From Mastigamoeba balamuthi (Eukaryota > Evosea > Mastigamoebida > Mastigamoebidae): a DNA stretch of 64,000 bases. Each line of letters starts with the position of its first letter. Position 1 is the stretch's first letter. The position numbers were made by a program, and so were the translations under genes. The notes under the pieces are model-generated. The model searched no databases. It was not told the origin of the DNA and saw only the letters and a list, made by a program, of their open reading frames with translations. This document shows, piece by piece, positions 11,439 to 23,503 of the stretch. The stretch covers positions 138,731 to 202,730 of the forward strand of contig CACRSC010000003.1 in the NCBI GenBank assembly GCA_902651635.1. The letters run 5' to 3'.

Positions 11439-13965
11439 ATGGACCCTCTTCACGCGTCCGTCGTCCTGGCGCTGGCAGCACTGGCAGCGGCCGACTGCTC
11501 GGTCATCGTCCGGGACCAAACTGTCCCGGGCGCCATGCTCTACAACCTCAGCACCCTCACCACATCGTACGACCCAGCAGCTTTGTCTCTCGTCGCACCC
11601 GCCTCTCACAATGCTGGGAAACCAGAGACATCACGGACGTCAGGCGGTACGGCTTCTTCAGTCCGTGCACGTCGCTATCAGTGCACCTGACGAGCCCTGT
11701 CGTGCCCTGCTCTGTCGCCGTTGGCTTGACGGGCTACTCCGATGTCTACTGCTACGGGTCCACGGACACCCAAGTGATCGCAGAAGCTCCTGGCAGCATC
11801 GCTGGCTCCGGCGTCGTCCTCTCGTACGTGGGGCCCCAGTCCAAGCGCGCCACCGTGAGCCTGCAGTGCAACCCGGCGAGCGGCAGGGGCTATGTCAGTG
11901 GCACCCAGACGAACGGGGCCACGTTTGCGGTGCTCAACGTCTCGTCGGCAGCGGGCTGCGGGCTGCCCCTGCCAGCGCCGCGCCTGCTTCCGGAGATGTG
12001 GGTCGCCTCGCCCCTGACGGCCTCGCTCCGCGGCGTCTTCACCGAGTCCAACTCGTCCACGCTGCTCAAGAGGCTGTTCTCGCCGCTCCGCGTCACCAAC
12101 AACGAGGGCACCGTCTTCGTCTCGGGCCCCAACGTCGTGTTCTCGCTGGAGAAGGGCCAGTGGGACGTGCCCGCCACCACCTTCCTGAGGCCCAACGGCT
12201 CGGCCACGATCGGCGACATCTCAGCCACCAACAGGCGTTTCTACTACGTCTACGGGAGCGAGCTCCGGGCCCTCGACATGGGCACCATGAGCCAGATCGC
12301 CTCGTACCAGCTCCCGAACAGCAAGGTTCGCGGTGACGCGATCGAGGACAACAGGTTCGCTTTCGTCGACTCGGCCACGAAGCGCATCACCATCGTCGAC
12401 TTCGAGGGGACCCTCCCGAGGACAACCTACGCGGCGATACCCGCTGTCTGCACTGCGGCCCCGTCGTTGTTCTCGTTCTCCCGTGCATCGGGGATGACGA
12501 CGCTGCTCTGCGGGCGAACGGTCGTCTCGGGTGTCCTGGGGCTGCTAGATCGCTATTACCACTCGTGGCCGTTGGCCGCTGCGCTGACTCAGGTAACTGC
12601 GGTCAACTTCTACAACAAGACCGTGTGGGTGGTGGAGAAGAACGCCGGTGTTCTGCGTGCTGCACCGCTGGAGCAGCTCCGTGTCTACACAGCTGACATC
12701 TCTGGAGACCTCGACACGAACTTCAATACGGGGGCACCGACGACGTTCTCGTACACAGATACTAATGCCGGCAGGACGTATCTCTACGATCTTGCATCTC
12801 TCCGCGATGTCGAGTACGCACCACATCTCACCTTTTCCGCTGATCAGTGTTCGTATTCAGAATCGACCTGAGCCATTCGTATCAAGGAAGAACCGACAGC
12901 GTGTCCGTGAGGCCGTGTGGCACCACAAGGGCCTGCCCAGGCCACTCAGTTTGCATCCGAAACGGCAGTGTTTCTACGGGATTCGGTGGCTGGAACCCGT
13001 TGGACGTACTCGTGTCTGCGACCGAGGTGCGCCTCTCCTGTGGGGACGGCGAGAGGAGGTCGAACATCGTGGTGGAGTGCAACAATATCTGGAGGACTCC
13101 GATGTCGGTTGGCCACTTTGGCTACATCAGCAAGTGGTGGAACTCGTCGACAGAAGCGCAGGTGACCGTCTCCTCTACGGCTGGTTGCCCTACTGTCGTG
13201 CCCTTCGTCGAGCCCGAGACATTCATGGCATCGGTGTTCTCGTCGTCTCTGAGCGGATACGCGAAGGGCTCGACTGGAAAGCTGGCCAATGTGCCAGCGC
13301 CCCTTGCAGTGTCCAACAACAAGAACACGGTGTTCGTCCTCACGCCGCAGTATGTCTACTCGCTGAGCAAGAGCAGGTGGACTGCAGAGAGGTTCATCAG
13401 TGTCAGGGGCGATACTACTCAGGAGATGTCTGCCAGCCCCAGCAGGCTCTTCCTCGTTTCCAGCAACGGCACGCTGACCGTGGTCGACCTGTCCACCCGC
13501 ACCTTTGTCAAGTCGCTTGAGCTGGGCGCCACGACGGTCCGCGGAGACGCCATCGACAACGGCCGGTTCGTATTCGTCAACGGCAGGACCAACGACATCA
13601 GTGTTGTCACGGTCGCCGACGGCTCGGTCGAGACGTTCGCGACGCCTGCCGAGTGCAAGGTCGCCCCCGCTGTGATGTCGTTTGCCCAGGGGTCTGGCAG
13701 CATCACGTTCGTGTGCAACGACACGGTGGTGGCGGGCATCTTCGACGCCCTGAGCGAGATCTACTACACGTGGAAGCTGCCGCGCTGGCCAGTCACGGTG
13801 CTGTCGGCGACGTACAAGTATGGAACCGTGTGGGTCGCAACCAAGGAGCTGGGCGTCCTGCGTGCAGAGCCCAGGGTGGCGCTGCAGCAGTATTCGCTGG
13901 CCGACATCGTCTTCGATGTCGAGGCAAACTGGGGAAGCACTGACGAGCCCTGGGGAAAGCGCTAA
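11439..13965 (+). CDS. Secreted protein with two MRH-like/propeller-like units
   Basis: The start has a signal peptide (residues 1-19, ALAALAAADC). Two tandem units of about 400 residues follow. Each has a Cys-rich module with the signature LY[ND]L[SA][ST]L and paired cysteines, resembling a mannose-6-phosphate-receptor-homology domain. A run of about six beta-sheet blades comes after it, with repeated phrases such as VRGDAIEDNRF / VRGDAIDNGRF and GTVWV, suggesting a beta-propeller. Exons: 11439-11584, then from 11626 (41-bp intron). The reading frame changes between 12844 and 12868, near the start of unit 2. Either a 14-nt intron (GTGTTCGTATTCAG) or a 1-base sequence error would explain it; I cannot tell which. 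An AATAAA signal lies near 14040. Role is unknown; binding of glycoproteins in the secretory pathway is inference. Confidence 0.7.
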
Positions 13966-14202
13966 GCAGCCCCGTTCTACCTACCGGAGCTATCGCCTAT
14001 GAGAGGCTTAACACCGCATCGCTCAAAAGACCACTGCAAATAAAGCAATGATGTGATGCCCGTAGACCATCTTATCTGCTTTTGCGCTCACCTCCTTGCA
14101 TGTCAATGACCGAGAAGAGCTCCCAGATACGCGTGTGACGTGAGTGCGATTTGTCCTGCAGATTCATCGGGCACTGACTGTTAAGACCGTTGTTGGGTGC
14201 TG

Positions 14203-16049
14203 ATGGCCGGAGAAGACCGCCGTGACTCGTACGGATTCGAGGTTGTGCCCAGCGACGCACCCACAACGCCCGACGAGGCGCGGGAGCGCTCGAACTCGTG
14301 GCTCGCCCTGGCCCTGAGCCTCGCGGCCCCCGCCAGCGAGGCGGAGCCCTGCCAGCAGCGCCCGGCGTCCCCCACGTCTTCGACGCCGCAGGCAGCGGGC
14401 CCAGCCAGCGGCGTGGACGAGGAGAGCAGGCTGCAGATCGAGGCGGACCTCCCGAGGACGCTGCCCGCCTGCAGGGCCGTGTCGGGCTCGGCAGAGGCCA
14501 AGTGCGCCCTCAGGCGCCTGCTGCACCGGTTCACGGCCGAGCATCCTGACCGTACGCACCCCAACGGACAACTGAAACTAGAATCCAATTCAATTCGATT
14601 TCATTAAATCGATTGATGCGGCGCCAGTCGGGTACACGCAGTCGCTGAGCGACGTCGCGGCGGTCGCGCTGGTGGGGGTCAGCGCGGGGCGCACGGAGCA
14701 GCTGGGCGGCGAGGAGGGGGCCCGCGCGAGCAGCCTGCACGTCGAGCGCGCGGCCTACGCGGTCGTCGACGAGGTCGCGGCAGCGCTCGGCGACGACTTC
14801 TACGCGCCCACCCTGGCCGGCGTGCAGGTCGAGTCCCGCGTCCTCGAGACGCTGGCCCAGCGCCGCCTGCCCGCCGTCTCGCGGGCGCTCGTGGAGGGCG
14901 GCGCCATGTTCCTGCCGACGGTCGCCCGCTGGCTGCTCTGCGTGTTCGCACAGGACCTGCCCCCGCGCCCTCTCTTCGCCCTGTGGGACCGGCTCCTGGC
15001 CGACCTGGGGCGCCCGAGCGACGGCTCCGCTGCGGGTGGAAGGGCTGCCGCGCGCTCGCGGTTCGTGAGCAGGCTGCACGGAATGTGCCTCGCTGTGCTC
15101 GAGGCGGTCCCGCGGGTGCCCCTCGAGAGGGGACTCGGCATGATCGGCGCGCTCAGGGACGCCCCGCGCTTCGCCGCTGCCGAGGGCTCGGCCTCGCTGC
15201 TCGAGCGCGCCGACAGGTACGCCCGCGACCTCGTCGAGAACGCTGGCGAGGTCGAGCAGCTGCGCCAGGCGGCCAGGAAGGAGGTCCAGGAGGAGGCCGA
15301 GAGAGTGAACTCGCTGGCGCTGGTGCGGCAGCTCGAGAGGCAGACGCAGTTCAAGCGCGCCGAGCTCGACGCGCTCCTGCGCGAGTTCCGCGCCATCGGG
15401 GGCAAGATCGACCGCGAGGCGTTCCGCGGGGTCATCGAGCGCTCCGCCCCCGAGTGGACCGGCGACAGGGCGGTCGTCGACTCGCTGTTCGGGTCGTTCG
15501 ACACGGACAGCAACGGCACGCTCGACTTCAAGGAGGTGACGCTGGGCCTCTCGGTGCTGTGCAGGGGCACGCTGAGGGACAAGCTCGGGGCCGTGTTCCG
15601 CGCCATCGATGCCGACAGGTCCGGGGGACTCTCGCGCGAGGAGCTGCTCGGGCTGCTCCGCGGGACGGGCCTGTTCGACAGGCTGTCGCGCGGCCGTGGC
15701 GGCGCGCTGAGGATCGGCATCGCCCACAGGGCCCAGTCGGCTGAGGAGTACGCAGACAGGCTTTTCGCGAACCTCGACACCGACCACAACGGAGTGGTGA
15801 GCGCTGAGGAGTTCGAGAAGGTTGTCGCTGTCGAGCCTGCGTTCATCAGGTGCGCTGTTGGTTCGTCTGTACCGTTCTAACTCGTCTATTTGTAGGCTGT
15901 TCTTCGCGGACAGGCGGCACTCGCGTCTGGAGATGAGCGACGTATTGCAGCGACTCCACGTAGGGCAGCACGGAAAGGCTCCTGAGGATTCCTCTGTTCA
16001 TCTGATCCCGCAATGCAAGGCGCAAGACCAGGCATGTCTGATCCAGTAA
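14203..16049 (+). CDS. TBC-domain RabGAP with EF hands
   Basis: Stimulates GTP hydrolysis on a Rab GTPase, with possible Ca2+ control. Exons are 14203-14551, 14628-15849 and 15896-16049 (introns 76 and 46 bp), 574 residues. Both catalytic fingers of a TBC domain are present: Arg in IEADLPRTLP (near residue 85) and Gln in GYTQ (near 121), so the domain should be active. A coiled coil follows at about 350-385. Three EF-hand loops come next: FDTDSNGTLDF near 406, IDADRSGGLSR near 442 and LDTDHNGVVSA near 499, all with well-placed Asp/Asn ligands. This TBC-plus-EF-hand order resembles TBC1D8/TBC1D9 proteins, but the GRAM domains of those proteins are absent. The last exon was recognised from the TTTGTAG acceptor that bypasses an early in-frame stop. 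Confidence 0.88.
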
Positions 16050-17456
16050 CTTGCAATTGCTTGCGAAACCTGAGCACACACGTTTTTCAAGGCTCTCTCA
16101 GCTCATCAGCCCAACTCCGTGTGCTTGAGTCGGCCCTATGAGGTATCTGACGTTGTTTTTGACGAGAGATCTCTGACATTCTATATTTATCTTACAGTTG
16201 TAAACGAGTTTCGGCATGCGCAAGGGACCTGCCCGTGACCGCAAACCCTTGTCTCACAGGTGATCCAAGATGCTCTCAAGTTGTCCAGCAACTCCATGTC
16301 TGTGTTTTTGTTTCTATCTCTGTTTTTTCTCTTTCTTACAGGCAATAACCCAGTGCCAATTGAATCTGGTTAAAACAGAAGAGTAACTTAGGAGCTGAGA
16401 GTAAGACTGAAGAAGCTTCAGGCAGAAGTGAAGAAGTTAAAGTGGGTTACCAGAAAAGTGAGAGAGGAACAAGTAACTTAAGAAGAGGATCCACTCATCA
16501 GAGGCAGAGAATCAGCGGCACATACAGAACAAGATGGAGCTCAGAAAGGACGTTCAGAAGAGAGCCCAGAAGTTTCATACTAAGATGAGGTGCCAGGACA
16601 AGAAAATCAGGACCTCAACATGGCAATTGGACTGAAGGATCAGGTGATCCTCAGTCTGTTGATATGAATGATATTGACATAATAGTAATAGAAAGGGGAA
16701 AACAATGAAGACAGTTAGGTGTGAGGCAGATCACAGCCTGCAGACCCTGAATCTGGTCATACCAGACGATTACACAATTGGGAAGTAGTGTTAGTTTGTG
16801 TGTATCTGTGGATCTCTTCTGGAAACTGCCTGCATGACAGGGTGAATCACGCACAGGACAGGGTTGGCATCTCTCGCCAACAAGCACACCAGTTTCAAGG
16901 CTCAGTCACCATCTCCTGTGGGGTTCGCATTCGTGCTTCATTTTGAATGGCTTCCAGCTTTCACGTTGTGCTTGACCAATGAAGTACGGGGCAATCTTTC
17001 AACTTTATGGTCTTGTCCTGGTCCTCACTCAGCCTCACACCTCAACGCGGGTGGCGGATTTTTTTTTCTTTGTCCATAACCCGCAATTACTCAATTGCCC
17101 CCACCCAACCCAGGCCCAACTCCCCTCCCTGCAGGGGGAGGGGGGTTGGGCGGGGGGGGGGGGGTGAAGAGTGGCGTCGGGTGCCCTGAGGCAAGACAGA
17201 TCAAGAGGCACCACGAAAGGCATGACGCTGCTTCGATTCCTACCGATTTTCTGCCGGGGCCGAAGAACCCAGCCAACTCAGATGGACCGACTGAGTGACT
17301 CAACTTGAGGAGTTATGGAGTTCGCCTCCCCGAGTGCCAGATGATGACAATCGAGAAGTGGTTTCCGTGTCTGAAATCCTGTGGTCTTTCTCAGGACCGT
17401 TCGCACGCGACGGGCGAATCGCGTGCTTTGCCCTGTCCGAGCAAAAATAGCTCGAC
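16050..17456. other. 1.4-kb gene-poor, AT-richer block
   Basis: No ORF with coding bias or recognised RNA gene is present. Base composition to about 17050 is clearly less GC-rich than the surroundings. A stretch near 16400-16640 is purine-rich (AAG/GAA runs) and could translate as helical fragments, but with stops. Near 17118-17163 a C-rich then G-rich tract ends in a run of over ten G, capable of forming a hairpin or G-quadruplex. The block upstream of 17457 must contain the cyclase promoter. Confidence 0.5.
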
Positions 17457-20400
17457 ATGAGCGCCCGTGCATCGCCACGGCCACGCGCTACGCCCGCCTC
17501 GCCCCCGTGGCGCCCCTGGGGCACCTCCGCCGCGCGGCCGCCGACGGGCCCCGCGTCCCGCCCGGCCCCAGCGCCCTCGGCCGCGTCCCCGACGCCGTCG
17601 CAGGAGAGCGGCAGCGCAGACGAGGCCAAGCCGCTCTGCCACGCGCAGCGCCGCGCAGCGCTGTTCCAGTTCCTCTCCCCCGACAGCCAGGCCTACGTCC
17701 GCAGGTGCTCCGCCCGGGCCAAGCGCAGCAGCAGCAGCAGTGTGTCGTCGTCCGCCAGCGCGGGCAGCAGCGGGCGGCCGCTGGGCATCGCGACGCCGCC
17801 CAACAGGCCGCCGACGGCGGCGCTGGCGTCGGCGCGGGCGCTGGCGCTGCAGCGGGCGGAGCAGCGCGAGGCGGAGCAGCAGGCGTCGCTGCGGGCGGGC
17901 GCGGAGCAGGAGGAGAAGGAGCGGGTGCTCGAGGCGGCCAAGGACAGCCTGCGGGGCAGCTGGCTGCAGCACAAGGCGCGGGCAGAGGAGGAGCGCAGGC
18001 GGCGCAGGGCAGAGCAGGAGCGGGCGGAGCAGCAGGCGAGGGAGCGCGACAAGGACAGGGACAGGCCGCGCCAGGACACCCTCTCCGACACTGTCGCCCC
18101 CGGACTGTGGTTCAGGTCCGCGGAGCAGCGCTACCCTGCGGGGAGGAAGGGGGACTCACGGGGTGGGGGTCTCTGTCTCTGGGCGCAGCTACTCGGAGGA
18201 GGTGGCGTCGCTGGCCAAGGAGAGGCAGCAGGCTGAGGAGGACATGAGGAGCGTGAGCTCGCAGCTCGAGGAGGCGCAGGCGCACACGAAGCAGCTCGAT
18301 GACCTGCTCTCCGTGCTCAGGATCTCGCGGGACACGGACATCTCCCGCATCGAGGAGGCTCGTGGCCTGGTCCCCTCCTCGGCAGTCGCTGACAGGCTCG
18401 GGCAGGAGGAGAGGGCGTTCCACAGGGCCAACAGCAGAGTGGACCAGAGGAACACGGAGCACGAGGCAGCGCGCGGCAAGATCCTCGAGGACATCGCAGA
18501 GGCCCAGAGGGACATGAAGGCGCTCAAGTACCAGATCGAGCTGGCGCTGACGCAGAAGGAGGCGGACGAGGCGGAGTTCCAGGCCATCGTCGAGGAGCAG
18601 GACAGAAGCGTGGCGTACCTCGCGGAGCTCAACAAGAGCATCATCAAGTCCGAGGAGGACTCTCTGCAGCTGCTGCTCGACCTCAAGAACGACGGCATCG
18701 CGACAGAGCGAAGTGGGTCAGCTCTTCCTGTTGCACGTGCTGACGGGCAGGCACCACACCCCCACAGAGATTGCCACGATGGAGGTAGAGGAGAAGATCC
18801 TGCTGGAGAGGAACGTGAAGATGGAGGAGAAGATCAAACTCGTCCGGCAGACAATCGCGCAGCTGGCCAGGCAGATCTCCTACTCCAGTGAGGAGCAGGC
18901 CGCCGTGAACAAGAAGTCGCAGCTTCAGGGCTCGACGCCGCCGCAGGCGACCATCATGACCATCCGTTCGAGGCACAATATGATCAGCGCAACTGAGCCG
19001 CCTCTGTAGTGTTCTGCGAAGTCGAAGGCCGAGAATTCCTGTGGGAGGAGTACCCCCTCGCGATGACACTGGCGACCAGCACCATACAGAGCGTCTTGAG
19101 GGACCGGATTGAAGCCTACAACGGCACCGAGATAAAGTCTGGCGGCGATCGATGGATGGTCACGTTCCCATCTCCCTACGACTCAATCACGTACTGCGGC
19201 ACAGTGCTGTTAAGGCGCCTCTCCTCACCCTATCTACAGGTTTTCTGTGGATGTTCAGGAGAGGCTGCTACATGCTGACTGGCCCGCAGCCATCTTGAAG
19301 CAGGGGAGTCCTGCAGAGGAGGTACTGGGCCCTGGAGGTGTTCCGGTATTCCGGGGCCTGCGTCTGCGCATTGGCATCAACACAGGGCTGCCCATCGCCC
19401 AGATAAGTCGCCACACGGGGCAACTCGACTACCTTGGGCCCGTCGTCAACAAGGCTGCCAGAATAATGCAGCTAGCGGGAGGCGGCGAGATCCTGGCGTC
19501 GGAGGAGACGAGCAAGCACTACAACACGTTTCCCGGCTGCCCCGTGTTCAAGGCGAAGCGCTGCAGGATTCAGCTCAAGGGCATCGCAGCAGAGGAGAAC
19601 ATCTACAGGTTCTACTCGAGCGTCCTCAAGTTGAGGCCGCTGAACACCCACGAAGGTGATAGATCCTTCAGCTGGTGTGGCTGCACACTGACGGCTCCGC
19701 AGACACGGTGTTTTTGATCGACATAAGGGACGAGCCCGATGTGACAATTATTACGCTGAGAGAGTACGAGGCTATGTGCCAGCAGGCCGAGAACATCATG
19801 CAGGAGTGCGAGTCGCTCGCTCGCGAGGAGGAGAGAATCGACCCCGAGGTCGAGGCGCTCGAGGGCGACCTCGCAGAGGAGCTGCACCAGCTGATGCTGC
19901 AGAAGAAGAAGGTGTTGAAGTGCGCTCAGGTAAACCAGGAGATCACACAGGCAGCGATCGAGGCCGAGATCAACCAGAAGCAGCTGCGCAGCAAGAAGCC
20001 CTTGGAGCGTGTCGACTCGAACTCTGCTCCCTCGGTACGGGAATGCTGGGCTTGTGTCGTAGTCTCACGTCCTCGGTCCAGGGGCTAGTCTCTTTCTTGG
20101 ACGAGAAGCTCGAGCCTGTCTTCCAGCGCAGCATAAGCGACCTGAGGTCCCTACGAGTACAGCTGATGGACAGTCGGATACAGTACAGCTATTTGTTGGA
20201 CAAGGTGTCCACTCTGCTCAACCGGCTGCACGACGAGCCCACCAAGGCCGCCGAAGCCGAGGCCAAGAACGTCTCCGCAGCTCAGCTCGCCGTCGCCGCC
20301 GCCGCCCCAGAGGGGGAGGAGTTCCGCAAGGTCCAGTCGCAGATGCGGGAGATCGAGCTCATCGACAGCCTCCTGGAGCCCAACGCGCTGCCGGACGCGC

Positions 20401-21356
20401 TGCAGATCTCGAGCTCGTCTGTGCCGAAGAGGGCGCTCGGCGACGCCGCAGCCGAGTTCGAGCCCGTTCTCCGAGTCGAGGCGTCGCTGTTCCGCAGGAA
20501 GATCCTGCTGCTCAACAAGAAGCTCGCGGTCACGCTCGAGTTCGCGAGGGCGTCGCGGGACGAGATGAAGAAGGACCTGCTGATGCTCAACTCGGCCCTG
20601 AGGGACGAGGCCATCGTCGCGGGGCCGATCTCGTCGACGTTCACGTACCTGCAGTCGCAGATCGCCGTCGAGAGCAAGAAGATCCACGCGGCCAGCGAGG
20701 AGCTTCTCAGGGAGCAGAAGTCGCACGACGAGAAGATGACGGCCAGCAGGCGGATGATCCGGAAGCAGACCAAGGAGAACCTCGACAGCGCCATCCGCTG
20801 CACCGAGGTCTCCACGGCCCTCAAGAGCGCCCTCCGCATGAGCATCGGTACAGCGACACTGACTCTGTGTTTCTCTCACGCTGACCGCGTCGCGACTGTG
20901 CACTAACCCGCAGAGTCGTCGTCGAACTCGGACTTCGCGGCCCCGGTGCTGCAGTCGCAGTCCGAGGTTCGCTCGCTGGCCTCGAACCCGCGGGCGACCA
21001 CGGACGTGCACAAGCTGCGCAGGCTGTCGGACGCGCTGATGCACCCGGACAGGCAGCGGCGCCCGCCGTCGGCCATCGTGCCGTCGATCTCCGTGACCGA
21101 CGTCCACGCCCTCGACGCCAAGCCCGCAGCGCAGTCGCAGCCGCTGTCGGCCGTGCCCCAGCAGCGCACGCCCCTGACGACGCGGCGAGGCCTCGCGCCG
21201 GCCACGATGTCGGTGGGGTCCTCCAAGCTGAGGCCCCAGACGCCGAGGAGCGCGCGGGGGGCCAGCCCGCGGCTGCTGGACTGCGGCACGGGCGTCCACG
21301 TCACCGAGGCGATGCAGAAGGGCCTCTCGGTCGTGGGCCACAACATCAAGAAGTGA
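17457..21356 (+). CDS. Class III nucleotide cyclase embedded in long coiled coils
   Basis: A predicted soluble adenylate cyclase of 1178 residues. Exons: 17457-18115, 18189-18712, 18768-18965, 19010-19208, 19240-19655, 19703-20034, 20082-20847 and 20914-21356; the phases close exactly. Residues 1-130 are Ala/Ser/Pro-rich, 130-450 coiled coil, about 457-655 the cyclase domain, 665-1050 coiled coil, and the rest a basic Ser/Pro tail. The domain follows the LFxDxEGSxxLWE type (LFCEVEGREFLWEEYP). It keeps Lys in EIKSGGDRW, the second metal Asp, Asp in QLDYLG, and Asn/Arg in VNKAARI, which together favour ATP. The first metal Asp is replaced by Glu. One intron is only 31 bp. No membrane segment or partner domain is seen; a single domain would have to homodimerise, which the coiled coils could drive. 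A ciliary or cytoskeletal location is inference. Confidence 0.88.
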
Positions 21357-21721
21357 GGGGGTGGCCCTCTCCATGTAGTACCATCGAGGCAAGCGTTGTG
21401 TATCGCGCGCATTGCTCTGCTCGGGGAAACAGCATTGTTACCCCACTGAGCAAACAGTGTAACCCTTCAATTTTCACCCAGAATCCCATCCCCAGACTTC
21501 CGTCACAGCACGCCGCCCGCGTCATGGCCGGCGTCACCGGTTGACGGGATTCCTGTTGGGTGGTTCACCAGCTTGATGTGTTTGTATCGTGCCTTGGCAT
21601 TGGAAAACAGCCAACTGCAACGTGCAGAGTGTGTCGTGGCTGGGCGTCATTCGCAGATGGGTTTCTTATTGGCTGATTCACCCGTCAGTTAGATATTTGT
21701 ATCGGTGCCTGTGTTGTGCCC
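21357..21721 (+). other. Intergenic region between cyclase and LNR-REJ genes
   Basis: A 365-bp gap. Two similar stretches, near 21555-21600 and 21660-21705, each contain TTGG, then TTCACC, then TTTGTATCG, a possible repeated promoter element upstream of the gene at 21722. A related arrangement (ATTGGGCGGTTCACTCGGCAG-like) occurs upstream of the F-box gene near 2221. No ORF is supported. Confidence 0.4.
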
Positions 21722-23466
21722 ATGCGCACCGCCGCCTGCGCGCTGGCGTCCGCGGCGGCCCTGGCGCTGCTCTGCGCTGCTGTGGGCGGCGCGTGGTGCT
21801 CGCCGGGCTGCCCCGCGTCGCTCCGCGGCGACTCTGTCTGCGACCGCCCGTGCAACAACTCCGACGTGCGCCACCCGCGCCGTCCCCGCCGCAGTGACGT
21901 GGCGTTTGCGTTGGGACGTTTGGCGGTTGCCTGATGTTTGCGCTGGTGGGGGTTTTTTTGCGCAGTGCCTCTGGGACAATGGCGACTGCTCGTTCTGCGC
22001 CCCGGGGTGCCAGAACACGCAGGTCGGCGACGGCCACTGCGACCCCGCGTGCGCCGCGTCCAAGTGCGTCGCTCCGCCCCGCGCGCCGCGTGGTGCTGCG
22101 TGGTGCTGCGTCACCGCGAGGGCTTTTCTCCCCGGGCTCCGGAGTGGGCGTGTTCTGTGATTCCAGATGGCATTTTGCTTTGCTTTGCTTTTGTTTTGTT
22201 TTGCGTGGCACTGCGGGCAGCGCCACTGAGCAGTTGCTTCCCTTACCTTCTCCCCCGGCAGGCAATGCAACCACGACCGCCACGACTGCGAGTTCTGCTC
22301 TGCGGGGTGCTCCGCCTCGATGAAGGGGAACGGCTTCTGCGACCTGCCGTGCAACACCCCTCTGGTGCCCTTGCCTCGCCCTGTCCGCTCCTCCCACCAG
22401 GGCCTGACCGCCCCCGCAGTGCGGCTACGACAACGGGGACTGCGCTGCTGCTGGCAACGCCCTGTGCGCTCCGCTGTGCCCGGTCAGGTGGCTCTCGGAC
22501 GGCGTGTGCGACGCGCAGTGCAACGTGGGCCCCTGCGCGTCTGACGGCGGCGACTGCTCGCCCTCGACTCCTGTGTGCTCCCCGGGCTGCCTGAGCCGCT
22601 CGTGGCTCGGCGACGGCCAGTGCGATCCCGAGTGCGACGCCGCGCCGTGCGAGAGGGACAGAGGGGACTGCGGCCAGTGCGCCGTGGGGTGCCCAGCTGC
22701 CCGCAGGGCCGACGGCAAGTGCGACGCCGAGTGCAACGTCTCTGCGTGCGGCTTTGATGGCGGCGACTGCGACGCGCCCAAGTGCGAGGCCCCGCGGTCG
22801 CTGCTGCACAACGGCAACTGCGACCCCTCGTTCAACGTGCGTCCCTGCGGATGGCGTTGGGGGCCTGGCCGCTCACCGCGCTTCGGCGACCCGCCCAGAC
22901 GTCCGAGTGCCTCTGGGACTTCGGCGCGTGCCTGTGCAGCGGCGACGGCGGCGGCGGCGGTCTCCAGTGCTCTGCCGGGTGCAGCAAAGACATGGTCGGG
23001 AACGGCGTATGCGATCCTGCGTGCTCTGTGGCGCAATGCGACGACGACGGGGGCGACTGCGCCGAGTGCGCCCCCGGGTGCATCGGCAGCGCGATGGTGG
23101 GCGACGGAGTGTGCCAGCTCGAGTGCAACAACACGCGGTGCGACTTTGACGGGGGCGACTGCGCCGAGTGCTCCCCGACCTGCCTGTTCGCGTACATCGG
23201 CGACGGCGTCTGCGATAGCCCTGTTCGCTCTCGATTTGCCTTCTCTCCGCCGGCTGTCGTGTTCAGCTTCTGGCTTCTCTCCCCTCGGGGCTCGATCGGT
23301 GTCATTCTCATTGTCTGTCTGTGCTGCGCGGTGCGCCAGGTGTGCTCGGGCAGCTGCAACGACAGCGCCGACTGCACTTTTGATATCTGCGAGTTCAACT
23401 GTCCGCGGGAGTGGGTTGGCGACGGCCAGTGTGACCCAGAGTGCAACAAGTACGCCTCTCTCTCTC

Positions 23467-23503
<37 letters not shown>

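Noticed and set aside
12847-12860. A 14-nt intron in the MRH/propeller gene
   Set aside because: It would restore the frame, but it is less than half the shortest credible intron here; a one-base error is simpler. Kept only as a finding to test.
16380-16640. Decayed coding element in the AT-richer block
   Set aside because: Helical-looking fragments occur, but with stops and no family resemblance; not enough to name any element.
23456-23503. CRISPR-like or satellite array suggested by repeated TC and hexamer runs
   Set aside because: These are simple microsatellites inside introns with no spacers.
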